From NCBI RefSeq assembly GCF_001571145.1, contig NZ_BCTF01000006.1, positions 1 through 64,000 on the forward strand: a DNA stretch of 64,000 nt, given 5' to 3'. The notes beneath the pieces were generated by a model. It saw nothing but the letters and a program-made list of their open reading frames with translations. It was not told the DNA's origin and searched no databases. The stretch comes from Hydrogenophaga flava NBRC 102514 (lineage in GTDB: Bacteria > Pseudomonadota > Gammaproteobacteria > Burkholderiales > Burkholderiaceae_C). Positions 38,711-46,656 of this stretch are shown here, in pieces; position 1 is the stretch's first letter; every line of letters begins with the position of its first letter. The position numbers and the translations under genes were made by a program.

Positions 38711-38835
38711 GCGGTGTTGTCGGTGCTGCCCGAAGCCGACAGCTGATCCACAGGCCGACCGTTTTGGCTCGGCGGGGCCGGTTACAAACCTGGTCGGCGA
38801 ATCGTTTCTAATTACGCCCTGCCGCTGGCGACCCC

Positions 38836-38864
38836 GCCGGCGCAGCGCCGGCCCCTCGCGGGCC
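38836..38864. repeat. Stacked GC-rich inverted repeats before the DUF3348 operon
   Basis: GCCGGCG-CAG-CGCCGGC (38836-38852) is followed by GGCCC-CTCGC-GGGCC (38850-38864). Both could fold as hairpins; no T-tract follows. They lie 62 bases before the DUF3348 start in the 215-base gap 38711-38925, which holds no other feature I can name. Confidence 0.4.
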
Positions 38865-38925
38865 GGCAACACCCCCTTCAGAATCGATTCACCACCGGCG
38901 CCCTCCGGGGCGCTGCGGACCCGTT

Positions 38926-39645
38926 TTGCGCAGTTCCTTCCACCACGCTGCTCCTTCTGCCCTGGCGCGCCAGCTTGCGCGAGCGCTGCCCGCGGGCGCG
39001 TCGCCCGACGCGCCGCGGCAGGACGTGGCCGAGCGCCTGGGTGGGTGGCTCAACGTGGCCGAGACCATCCAGCTGCACGCCGCACAGGCGGCGATCGAGG
39101 CGGCCGGTGCGGCGGCCGCCCGCCGCCCGCCCCGCACCGGGCCGGCGGCACTGCACGCCACGCTGAGTGCCGAGCTCGACCGTGTGCGCGCCGTGCTGAC
39201 CCGCTCCATCACCACCGCGCCGGCCCACAAGCCCGATCCGAACGACCTCGACACCGAGTTCGCGCTGTTCCACCAGCGGCTGGGCGACCAGCAGCGCCGC
39301 ATGGAGATGAGCATCGACGCGCTGCGCGAGCACGTGCGCCAGCAGCTGGCCCAGTCCACGCCGGCCATGGCGCAGCTGGCCGCCACCGACGCCGTGATGG
39401 ACGGCTTCTTCGGTGGGCGTGAGCAGCGCCTGCTGTCCACCCTGCCGGCCTTTCTGAAAGCGCGCTTTGCGGCGCTGCGCCGCGAAGCGGCCCAGGCCCG
39501 TGAATCCGACGCGCCCGACACACCCGACGACCTGCGCTGGCTGCAGACCTTCGCGGCCGAGTTCGAGCAGACCCTGCTCGCCGAACTCGACCTGCGCCTG
39601 CAGCCCGTGACCGGCCTGATCGAAGCCCTTGCCCATGAGCACTGA
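38926..39645 (+). CDS. DUF3348 family protein
   Basis: A 239-residue soluble protein. The N-terminal ALARQLARALPAG, then DVAERLGGWLNVAETIQLHA, matches the DUF3348 family as I know it from Burkholderiales; the C-terminal half is alpha-helical. There is no signal peptide or TM segment, so it is cytoplasmic. The start is taken at TTG 38926 because no ATG or GTG fits the family N-terminus; this is the least certain start in the cluster. It overlaps the DUF802 gene by 11 bases and is the first of four coupled genes. Function unknown; presumed partner of the motor-like membrane complex. Confidence 0.8.
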   Translation: MRSSFHHAAPSALARQLARALPAGASPDAPRQDVAERLGGWLNVAETIQLHAAQAAIEAAGAAAARRPPRTGPAALHATLSAELDRVRAVLTRSITTAPAHKPDPNDLDTEFALFHQRLGDQQRRMEMSIDALREHVRQQLAQSTPAMAQLAATDAVMDGFFGGREQRLLSTLPAFLKARFAALRREAAQARESDAPDTPDDLRWLQTFAAEFEQTLLAELDLRLQPVTGLIEALAHEH

Positions 39646-41920
39646 AACCTCCACTTCCCGTCCTTACCGCGCACTGTCGTTTTTGGCCTTCATCGTGGGC
39701 CTGGCCGCCGTCGCCTGGGTGGCCAGCGGCTTCGTCGGCAGCAGCGCCTTCGCGCTGGGCATGACGCTGCTGATCGGCGCCGTCTACCTGGGCGGCGCCT
39801 GGGAGCTGCGCCGCTTCGGCCAGACCACCGCCGCACTGCACACGGCCATGGCCGGCGTGCCGCAGCCCCTGGCCCAGCTGGCCGACTGGCTGCCCAGCGT
39901 GCCCGCGCCGCTGCGCCACGCGGTGCGCCAGCGCATCGAAGGCGAACGCAGCGCCTTTCCGGGCCTGGCGCTCACGCCCTACCTGATCGGCCTGCTGGTC
40001 ATGCTGGGCATGCTCGGCACCTTCCTGGGCATGGTGGTCACCTTCAAGGGCGCCGTGTTCGCGCTCGAAGGCTCGGCCGATCTGAACGCCATCCGCGCTG
40101 CGCTGGCCGCGCCCATCAAGGGCCTGGGCCTGTCCTTCGGCACCTCGGTGGCGGGTGTCGCCACCTCGGCCATGCTCGGCCTCATGGCGACGCTGGCGCG
40201 GCGCGAGCGCGCCCAGGCCCAGCGCACGCTGGACGCACTGGCCGCCACCACGCTGCGCCCCTTCTCGGCCGCGCACCAGCGCCAGCAGAGTTTTGAGGCC
40301 CTGCAGCGCCAGGCCGAGGCCCTGCCCGCGGCCGCGCAGCACCTGCAGACGCTCATCGAGCAGGTCGAGCGCCGCAGCCAGCAGCTGGACGAGGCCCTGC
40401 TGGCCCGCCAGGCCGAGTTCCAGCGCGAAGCCGCTGCTGCCTACACCGGGCTGGCGAAGTCGGTGGAACAGTCGCTGCGCGAGAGTCTGGCCGCCAGCGC
40501 CCGCGCCGCCACCGACAGCCTGCAGCCCGTGGTGCAGCAGGCCATGGCCGGCATCGCCGCCGAGTCCAGCCGCCTGCACGAGGGCGTGAACGCCGCGGTA
40601 CAGGCCCAGCTCGAAGGCCTGTCGGCCCGCTTCAGCGCCACCACCGCCACGGTGGCCGACACCTGGACCCGTGCGCTGGACCGGCACGAGCAGGGCAGCC
40701 AGCAGCTGCTGCAAGGCCTGGGCGAGTCGCTCACCGCCTTCAACAGCGGCTTCGACCAGCGCGCCGGCCAACTGCTGGCCAGCGTGCAGGCTGCACAGAC
40801 TGAGGCCCAGACCCTGCGCGCCCAGGCCGAACAGCAGCAACAGGCTGCGCTCACCGGGGCGCTGGAGCGCATGGCGCAGGACCTGCGCCACCAGTGGCAG
40901 CAGGCCGGCGACCAGACACTCGCGCAGCAGCGCGCCTTGCTGCAGGCGCTGCAAGACACCGCCACCCGCCTCACGCAGCACAGCAGCGAGCAGACCGACC
41001 GCAGCCTGGACGGTGTGGCCCGCCTCATCGCGCAGACCGAGGCCCTGGTGCAAGCGCGCACCGCCAGCGAAGCCGCGTGGACCCAGCAGCACGCCCAGCG
41101 CATGGACGAGCTGGCCGCGCTGTGGCGCAGCGAACTGGCTGCCCTGCACGAGGCCGAGCTGCAGCGCCAGCAGGCCCGGTCCGAACAGCAGGGCCAGGCC
41201 TTCAGCGCCCTTTCGCGGCAGTTGCAGACCCTGCGCGACGAGGAGGCCGCGCGCGGCGATGCCGCCGTGCAGCGCCTGGCCGATCTGCAGGCCGCGCTGG
41301 CGACCCAGCTCGCCACCCTGGGCACGGCGCTGGAAGCACCCATGGCCCGCCTGATGCAGACCGCGTCCGAAGCGCCCAAGGCCGCGGCCGAGGTGATCGG
41401 CCAGCTGCGCGAGCAGATGAGCCGCCTGGCCGAACGCGACAACGCCACGCTGGGCGAGCGCGCCGAGCTGGTGGGCCAGATCGGCACCCTGCTGCAGCAG
41501 GTGCAGCAGACCACGGGCGAGCAGCGCGCCGCCATCGAACACCTGGTCGGATCGGCCACCGGCGTGCTCGACCGCGTGGGCCAGCAGTTCGCCGACACCG
41601 TGGGTGCGCAGGCCGGCCGCGCCGAGGCCATGGCCGAACAGGCCGCCACCAGTGCGGCCCAGCTGGTCAGCCTGGGCGAGGCCTTCCAGCAGGGCACGCA
41701 GCAGTTGGCCGCCAGCCACGAGCAGCTGGTGCAGAACCTGCAGAAGGTCGAGAGCGCCATCGGCCAGTCGCTGGCGCGCAGCGACGAGCAGCTCGCCTAC
41801 TACGTGGCGCAGGCGCGCGAGGTCATCGACCTCTCCATCAGCGCGCAGCAGGGCATCGTGGAAGACCTGCGCAAGCTGCGCGGGCCGGTCGCCAAGGCCG
41901 CTGCAGGGGCCCTTGCATGA
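39635..41920 (+). CDS. DUF802 protein: ExbB/MotA-like membrane base with long helical tail
   Basis: A 761-residue protein. TM segments lie at about 14-34 and 38-57, then, after a loop, at about 112-135 (LIGLLVMLGMLGTFLGMVV) and 160-185 (LGLSFGTSVAGVATSAMLGL); the GMLGTFLGM and GTSVAGVATS patterns are those of the proton-channel helices of the MotA/TolQ/ExbB superfamily. From about residue 200 to the end it is an almost uninterrupted Ala/Gln/Glu-rich coiled-coil tail of some 560 residues. This layout resembles ZorA of the Zorya defence system. It overlaps the DUF3348 gene by 11 bases and the MotB-like gene by 4. Function unknown. Confidence 0.85.
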   Translation: MSTETSTSRPYRALSFLAFIVGLAAVAWVASGFVGSSAFALGMTLLIGAVYLGGAWELRRFGQTTAALHTAMAGVPQPLAQLADWLPSVPAPLRHAVRQRIEGERSAFPGLALTPYLIGLLVMLGMLGTFLGMVVTFKGAVFALEGSADLNAIRAALAAPIKGLGLSFGTSVAGVATSAMLGLMATLARRERAQAQRTLDALAATTLRPFSAAHQRQQSFEALQRQAEALPAAAQHLQTLIEQVERRSQQLDEALLARQAEFQREAAAAYTGLAKSVEQSLRESLAASARAATDSLQPVVQQAMAGIAAESSRLHEGVNAAVQAQLEGLSARFSATTATVADTWTRALDRHEQGSQQLLQGLGESLTAFNSGFDQRAGQLLASVQAAQTEAQTLRAQAEQQQQAALTGALERMAQDLRHQWQQAGDQTLAQQRALLQALQDTATRLTQHSSEQTDRSLDGVARLIAQTEALVQARTASEAAWTQQHAQRMDELAALWRSELAALHEAELQRQQARSEQQGQAFSALSRQLQTLRDEEAARGDAAVQRLADLQAALATQLATLGTALEAPMARLMQTASEAPKAAAEVIGQLREQMSRLAERDNATLGERAELVGQIGTLLQQVQQTTGEQRAAIEHLVGSATGVLDRVGQQFADTVGAQAGRAEAMAEQAATSAAQLVSLGEAFQQGTQQLAASHEQLVQNLQKVESAIGQSLARSDEQLAYYVAQAREVIDLSISAQQGIVEDLRKLRGPVAKAAAGALA

Positions 41921-42612
41921 GTGCCTTCCACGACACCGCCGAGGAGCACCTGGCCGACGGCGACGACAGCGCCGAAATGACGGCGCCGGTCTGGGCCGTG
42001 TTCGGCGACCTCATGGCCGGTCTGGTTGGCGCTTTCGTGCTGGTCTTCATCGGCGTGCTGCTCACCCAGGTGGATCTGGTCAACAGCCTGCAGAGCGAGA
42101 TCGCCAAGCGCCAGCAGGAAGAGGCCCGCCGCATGGCGCTGGAAAAGGCGCTGGCCGTGCCGCTGGCCAGCGGCCGCGTCACGCTCAACAACGGCCGCAT
42201 CGGCATCAGCGGCAGCGTGCTGTTCGACTTCAACTCCGACCAGCTGCGCCCCGAAGGCGAACAGCTGCTCAAGGCCCTGGTGCCGCCGCTGCAGGTCTAT
42301 CTTGGCGAGCGCGACGAGATGCTCATGGTCAGTGGCTTCACCGACAACAAGACCGTGGTCAAGGGGCCCAGCCAGCGCTACGAAGACAACCTCGAACTAT
42401 CGGCCCAGCGTGCGCTCACCGTCACGCGGGCGCTGATCACCAGCGGCATGCCGCGCTCGCGCGTGTTTGCCGCCGCCTTCGGCGCCGAACAGCCCGTGGC
42501 CAGCAACGCCGACGAACAGGGCCGGGCGCTCAACCGCCGCGTGGAAATGGCGCCGGTGCCGCGCGCCAGCGCCGCCGCGGGAGACGCCGGAACACCGGCC
42601 GTCCGACCCTGA
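41917..42612 (+). CDS. MotB/ZorB-like protein with OmpA peptidoglycan-binding domain
   Basis: A 231-residue protein: cytoplasmic N-terminus, one TM helix (about 28-50, DLMAGLVGAFVLVFIGVLL), a short linker, and a C-terminal OmpA-like domain (about 85-215, SGSVLFDFNSDQLRPEGEQL, then RALNRRVEM). Asp31 opens the TM helix at the place of the MotB proton-binding aspartate (Asp32 in E. coli MotB), so it can form an ion-driven stator with the DUF802 protein, anchored to peptidoglycan. Its ATG overlaps the DUF802 stop. Flagellar MotB itself is unlikely because motA is absent and the partner is DUF802. Confidence 0.9.
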   Translation: MSAFHDTAEEHLADGDDSAEMTAPVWAVFGDLMAGLVGAFVLVFIGVLLTQVDLVNSLQSEIAKRQQEEARRMALEKALAVPLASGRVTLNNGRIGISGSVLFDFNSDQLRPEGEQLLKALVPPLQVYLGERDEMLMVSGFTDNKTVVKGPSQRYEDNLELSAQRALTVTRALITSGMPRSRVFAAAFGAEQPVASNADEQGRALNRRVEMAPVPRASAAAGDAGTPAVRP

Positions 42613-42614
42613 CG

Positions 42615-43019
42615 ATGAAGCCGTCTGCCCTGCGACCCGCGCCCCTGGCCGAGCTCAATGCCCACATCGAGCGCGCGTCGGCCGCCGCGCGCGACGGGGT
42701 GGTCGGCGGCGGTGGCCCCTGGCCCGAACTGCGCAGCGCGCAGCGCTTTCGCGAAACCTGGGAGCGCATCGGCGCCGAGGTGCAGGTGCAGCGTGCGCTG
42801 GACCGCGCCCCGCCCAACGCCGGCCCGCTCAACCCCCAGCGCCTGATGCTGGAGACCCTGGCCCGCATGGGCGATCTTTCACCGCACTACCTGCGCCGTT
42901 TCCTGACCCATACCGAGACCCTGCTCTGGCTGGAGCAGGCGCATGGCTTGCTCCGGTCGCCCACGGCGGGCAAGGGCGGGGCGGGCAAGCCGGCGAAAGC
43001 CGGCCGCAAGAAGGCCTGA
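42615..43019 (+). CDS. DUF2894 family protein
   Basis: A 134-residue soluble protein. LNPQRLMLETLARMGDLSPH and the following YLRRFLTHTETLLWLEQAHG are the family core; the C-terminus is a basic Gly/Lys tail (GKGGAGKPAKAGRKK). It seems short for the family, whose members usually have a longer N-terminal part. It starts 2 bases after the MotB-like stop, so it is the fourth gene of the DUF3348-DUF802-MotB unit. The basic tail could bind nucleic acid or acidic lipid; that is inference. Function unknown. Confidence 0.82.
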   Translation: MKPSALRPAPLAELNAHIERASAAARDGVVGGGGPWPELRSAQRFRETWERIGAEVQVQRALDRAPPNAGPLNPQRLMLETLARMGDLSPHYLRRFLTHTETLLWLEQAHGLLRSPTAGKGGAGKPAKAGRKKA

Positions 43020-43037
43020 GCACCGCGCCCCAAGGCT

Positions 43038-44045
43038 TCAGGTCGGGGCTGGCTGTGCCGTGGTGGCGGCTGCACCACCGAGACATCCGATGCCCGCCAG
43101 CGTGGCCTCAATAGCGGAGTCCAGAGGCGTGTGCGGTTCGTGGCCCAGAAAGGCCACCAGGCGGCTGTTGTCCATGCGCACTTCCTGCTGCCAGAGGTAC
43201 CTCATTTCGAGCAGTTCCCTGAGCGTCGCCACGAACGGGGACAGCAGACGCACCATCCACCAGGAAAACGCCTTGAGCCGGGGTTCTTCAAGGCCGTGGC
43301 GGGTCATCACGCGCTGGATGGCCCGGCCGAACCCGAGGCCGTCGGCATCCCAGTGGCCTGCCATGTGGAAGCTGGCGAACGCCGGCAGCTCGTGGCGCCG
43401 CCGGGCCAGTTCGACCATCGTGCGGGCCACGTCCGGCAGGAACGCGAACTGATGCCCCACGCCGGCACGGCCGGGCAGTTGCACCGTCCGTGCCACCGAA
43501 CCCGGCTTGACCATGCCTTGCGTGAACCAGCTGTTGCCGCAGCGCGGCCCGAAAAAGTCGCCGGCGCGCACGACGATCACCCGGATGTCGCCCGCCTCGG
43601 CGGCCGTGGCCAGGCGCCGCTCCAGCTCCACGCGGATCGCCCCTTTTCGGGTGACCGGGCGCTGCGGCGAGCGCTCGTCCAGAACAGGGAAGGCATCCGG
43701 CCCGTAGTTGTAGACCGTGCCCGGCAACACGACATTGGCGCGATGCGCACGGGCTGCCGCAATCGTGTTGTCGATCATCGGCAGCACCAGCTCGGACCAG
43801 CGGCGGTAGCCCGGCGGGTTGACGGCGTGCACGATCAGTGCACAACCACGCGCGGCGGCCGACACAGCGGCGGCATCGAGTGCGTCGCCGCTGATCCATT
43901 CGATGCCGCCCGGGTTCGCGGCGGTCGCTGCGGGACCTCGCCTGAGGCCACGGACGCGCCAGCCTGTGTCCAGCAGTTGGCGAGCCACCTCGCCGCCGAT
44001 GCCTCCGGTGGCGCCCAGCACCAGTGCGGTGGGTTGTTCCTTCAT
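43038..44045 (-). CDS. NAD(P)-binding epimerase/dehydratase (extended SDR)
   Basis: A 335-residue Rossmann-fold protein. The nucleotide-binding motif is LVLGATGGIGGEVARQLL near the N-terminus; an NAD-dependent epimerase pattern follows (LPGTVYNYGPDAFP, FHMAGHW). The usual YxxxK pair is not obvious, so it may be an atypical SDR (NmrA-like or reductase). The open frame runs upstream to 44123, but the ATG at 44045 has GGAGAG before it and starts directly at the Rossmann fold. It is divergent from a LysR gene, probably its regulator. The substrate is unknown. Confidence 0.85.
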   Translation of the reverse strand: MKEQPTALVLGATGGIGGEVARQLLDTGWRVRGLRRGPAATAANPGGIEWISGDALDAAAVSAAARGCALIVHAVNPPGYRRWSELVLPMIDNTIAAARAHRANVVLPGTVYNYGPDAFPVLDERSPQRPVTRKGAIRVELERRLATAAEAGDIRVIVVRAGDFFGPRCGNSWFTQGMVKPGSVARTVQLPGRAGVGHQFAFLPDVARTMVELARRRHELPAFASFHMAGHWDADGLGFGRAIQRVMTRHGLEEPRLKAFSWWMVRLLSPFVATLRELLEMRYLWQQEVRMDNSRLVAFLGHEPHTPLDSAIEATLAGIGCLGGAAATTAQPAPT

Positions 44046-44128
44046 CTTCACTCTCCAGTGGGTTGCGATGAAGGGCATTGTTGGATGCGCCATGTAAAAA
44101 GAAAATTGTCTAAAGGAGAACACCAGCT

Positions 44129-44142
44129 ATACATTTGTGTAT
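44129..44142. promoter_or_regulatory. ATACA-N4-TGTAT palindrome over the LysR start
   Basis: ATACATTTGTGTAT is a 14-base inverted repeat whose last two bases are the first two of the LysR start codon (44141). Position and symmetry suggest an autoregulatory LysR site that also faces the divergent epimerase gene. Confidence 0.45.
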
Positions 44143-45067
44143 GACAACATCCATCGGCTGGGAGCTCTATCGCTCGTTTCTCGCGGTGCTGCAGGAGGGC
44201 TCCCTTTCTGGCGCGGCGCGTGCGCTGGGGCTCACACAACCCACCATCGGCCGCCACATCACCTCGCTCGAAGAGCACCTGGGTGTTGCGCTTTTCACGC
44301 GCTCCCAGGCCGGGCTCCTGCCCACCGAGGCCGCAGCTGCCCTGCGCGCCGACGCCGAGGCCATGCAGACCGCCGCGGCGGCGCTGGAGCGCACGGCGGG
44401 CGGACTGGGCACAGACGTGCAGGGGGCCGTCCGCATTTCGGCGAGCGAGGTGGTCGGTGCCGAGGTGTTGCCGCCCATCCTGGCCGAACTGCGGGCGCTT
44501 CACCCGAAGCTCCAGCTGGAACTTGTGCTCAGCAACCGGTTGCAGGACGTGGTGCGGCGCGAGGTCGACATCGCGGTGCGCATGACGCCACCCCAGCAGG
44601 AGGTGTTGCTGGCCACACGCGTCGGTGACGTGCCGCTCGGGCTGCACGCGCACCGCGTCTACCTCGACCGGCACGGGGTGCCGGGCAGCCTAGCCGATCT
44701 GAAACAGCACGCCCTGATCGGGTTCGATCAGGAGACGCCGTTCCTGCGGTCGGCGCGCGCCGGCCTGTCGCTCTGGTCGCGCGAGCACTTTGCGCTTCGC
44801 TGCGACAGCGACCTGGCCCAGCTGGCCCTGCTGCGCAGCGGTGCGGGCATCGGCATCTGTCAGCTGGCGCTGGCCCAGCGCCAGCCCGACCTGGTCAGGC
44901 TGCTGCCCGACGCGTTCTCGTTCTCACTGACCAGTTGGGTCGTGATGCACGAGGGCTTGAAGAGCAACCCGCGCTGCAGGGCCGTGTTCGACGGACTGGT
45001 CGCGGGGCTGCGGCGGTATGTGCACCACGGCGCGGCACCAGGCCATGAGCAGCCTTCGCCGTCCTGA
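44141..45067 (+). CDS. LysR-family regulator
   Basis: A 308-residue LysR-type regulator: helix-turn-helix at residues 5-65 (EGSLSGAARALGLTQPTIG) and an effector domain at 90-295. It is divergent from the epimerase gene with 95 bases between the two ATGs, the classical LysR arrangement. AAAGGAGAA lies about 20 bases before the ATG, too far for an ideal Shine-Dalgarno. The true start could be leaderless or alternative (TTG 44135). Effector unknown. Confidence 0.9.
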   Translation: MTTSIGWELYRSFLAVLQEGSLSGAARALGLTQPTIGRHITSLEEHLGVALFTRSQAGLLPTEAAAALRADAEAMQTAAAALERTAGGLGTDVQGAVRISASEVVGAEVLPPILAELRALHPKLQLELVLSNRLQDVVRREVDIAVRMTPPQQEVLLATRVGDVPLGLHAHRVYLDRHGVPGSLADLKQHALIGFDQETPFLRSARAGLSLWSREHFALRCDSDLAQLALLRSGAGIGICQLALAQRQPDLVRLLPDAFSFSLTSWVVMHEGLKSNPRCRAVFDGLVAGLRRYVHHGAAPGHEQPSPS

Positions 45068-45110
45068 AGCCGTTGGTGCGGGGTGCGCGTGGCCAGTACC
45101 ATCGCCCCCC

Positions 45111-45590
45111 ATGACCGAAGACACCCAGGACCCCATCCACGAAGACCGCGTGTGGAGCGACGAGCGCTGGACGGCGCGCGTGATCAAGAACGAAGACGAC
45201 GACGGCTGGGCCGTGGCCATGTTCCTCGAAGGGCAGACCGAGCCCGCGCTGGTCGGCCCCTGGACCATGGGGCGCGACAAGAAGAACCCCAAGCCACTGG
45301 ATGTGAATGCCTTCAACACGCTGGTGAAGACGGCCAGCGAGTTCATCCGCCGCTCCGAACAGCAGCGCCACGCCGAGCTGAACAAGAGCGTGAATGTGAC
45401 GGTGGACGGGCGGCGCCTGCGCGTGGCGCTGGCCATCGTGCCCGACGAAGGAGGCGCGACCGCCACGCTGCGAGCGACCGACGAATATGGAGAGGAACTG
45501 GCCTGCGTTCCGGTGCCACCGACCTTCCGGCTGAACGTGGCCAGTGCCGAGGCCTGGGTGTTGTCCGGTTACGAAAAACCACGCCGATGA
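45111..45590 (+). CDS. Conserved hypothetical protein
   Basis: A 159-residue acidic soluble protein without signal peptide, TM segment or motif that I recognise. The N-terminal half (EDRVWSDERWTARVIKNEDD, then GWAVAMFLEGQTEPALVGPW) looks like a small beta-rich domain; the C-terminal half has VNVTVDGRRLRVALAIVPDE. It follows the LysR gene on the same strand. TACCAT lies 8 bases before the ATG and there is no Shine-Dalgarno, so it may be leaderless. Coding is supported by GC-rich third positions and clean ends, not by a known function. Confidence 0.7.
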   Translation: MTEDTQDPIHEDRVWSDERWTARVIKNEDDDGWAVAMFLEGQTEPALVGPWTMGRDKKNPKPLDVNAFNTLVKTASEFIRRSEQQRHAELNKSVNVTVDGRRLRVALAIVPDEGGATATLRATDEYGEELACVPVPPTFRLNVASAEAWVLSGYEKPRR

Positions 45591-45618
45591 GCGCTGGCCG
45601 GGTCCGCTCTGCGCCAGA

Positions 45619-46656
45619 ATGCGCGCCTCGTCCCATTTGCCGAGCCACTTGAACCCTCCCGATCCCACCTCCGTCTGGCCCGAACCGCCGTCCATCGTGG
45701 CCGCGCGCTCGGAGATTGCCTTGCGCCTGTCGTGGATGACGTCGGTGCTGGGCCTGGGGCTGTTCGCGGTGGACCGCTTCATCGGCACACCGGTCACGGC
45801 CGACAGCATGATGACGCTGGTGCTGGCGTTCATGGGGGCGCTGGCCTGGTTGCTGTTGAAGATCCGCCGCTACAACAGCGTGGCCTGGCTGCTGGTGGTC
45901 TTCCTGTTCGGGATGGCGACGGCGTCGACCTGGTTCTTCGGTTCGGTGCGCACGATCAACATCGTGCTGATCCTGATGGGGCAGGTCGCGGCGGGCATCT
46001 TCCTGAGCCGGCGCGGGCTGCTCTGGACCACCGCGGCCGCGGTGGCGCTGCTCGGTCTGCTGACCTGGGCCGACGCCGCCAGCCTGCTGGCCGGAGAACC
46101 GCGCTTTGCCGTGAGCTGGCGCAACTGGCTGTCGCAGAGCGCGAGCCTGGTGGGGGTGGCCGCGATGATGTCCCTCAACCGCACGCAGGTGCGCCTGGCG
46201 CAGGAGCTGCACCTTCGGGAAGCCACGCAGCGCCTGCAGACCCAGCTGGACCGCGACCTGGGGCAGAGCCGGTTCTCGCGCCTGTTCCGGGCCAGCCCCA
46301 CGCCCATCTTCGTGCAGTCCATGCGCAATGGCGCCATCCTGGATGCGAACCTGGCGTTTGAAAGCGTGCTGGGCTACACCCGCAAAGAGGTGCTGAGCCG
46401 GCGCGACGGGTTCCTCTGGCTGCACGACGAAGCCTATGCGGCGTTCTCGCAGGATCGCCGGGCCCGCCAACGCACGGGGTGGCACACCATCACCGGCATC
46501 GGACGCAATGGTCAGCAGGTCCCTCTGCAGATCTGCAGCGAGCGCGACGACGATGCGGACGATGGCTTGCGCATCACGGTGTTGCGCGTGCCCGGTCACA
46601 CGACCAGCGCGATGCCGACGGTGTACGCACCACTGGAAGGAGGCCAGGGTGCTTGA
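45619..46656 (+). CDS. Membrane PAS-domain protein without output domain (tandem copy 1)
   Basis: A 345-residue protein with about six TM segments in residues 35-200 (LVLAFMGALAWLLLKI, VAWLLVVFLFGMATA, IVLILMGQVAAGIFL), a short helical linker (LREATQRLQTQLDRDLG) and one C-terminal PAS domain (FRASPTPIFVQSMRNGAILD onward). No kinase, GGDEF, EAL or methyl-accepting domain follows. The start is uncertain: ATG 45619 is used, but a TTG at 45649 is possible. It overlaps its paralog (46649-47623) by 8 bases. The pair may be a sensory membrane complex acting on a partner elsewhere. Confidence 0.75.
   Translation: MRASSHLPSHLNPPDPTSVWPEPPSIVAARSEIALRLSWMTSVLGLGLFAVDRFIGTPVTADSMMTLVLAFMGALAWLLLKIRRYNSVAWLLVVFLFGMATASTWFFGSVRTINIVLILMGQVAAGIFLSRRGLLWTTAAAVALLGLLTWADAASLLAGEPRFAVSWRNWLSQSASLVGVAAMMSLNRTQVRLAQELHLREATQRLQTQLDRDLGQSRFSRLFRASPTPIFVQSMRNGAILDANLAFESVLGYTRKEVLSRRDGFLWLHDEAYAAFSQDRRARQRTGWHTITGIGRNGQQVPLQICSERDDDADDGLRITVLRVPGHTTSAMPTVYAPLEGGQGA

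Noticed and set aside
38711-38925. An ATG-start gene upstream of DUF3348
   Set aside because: No frame with coding character or conserved motif; the stretch holds GC-rich inverted repeats only.
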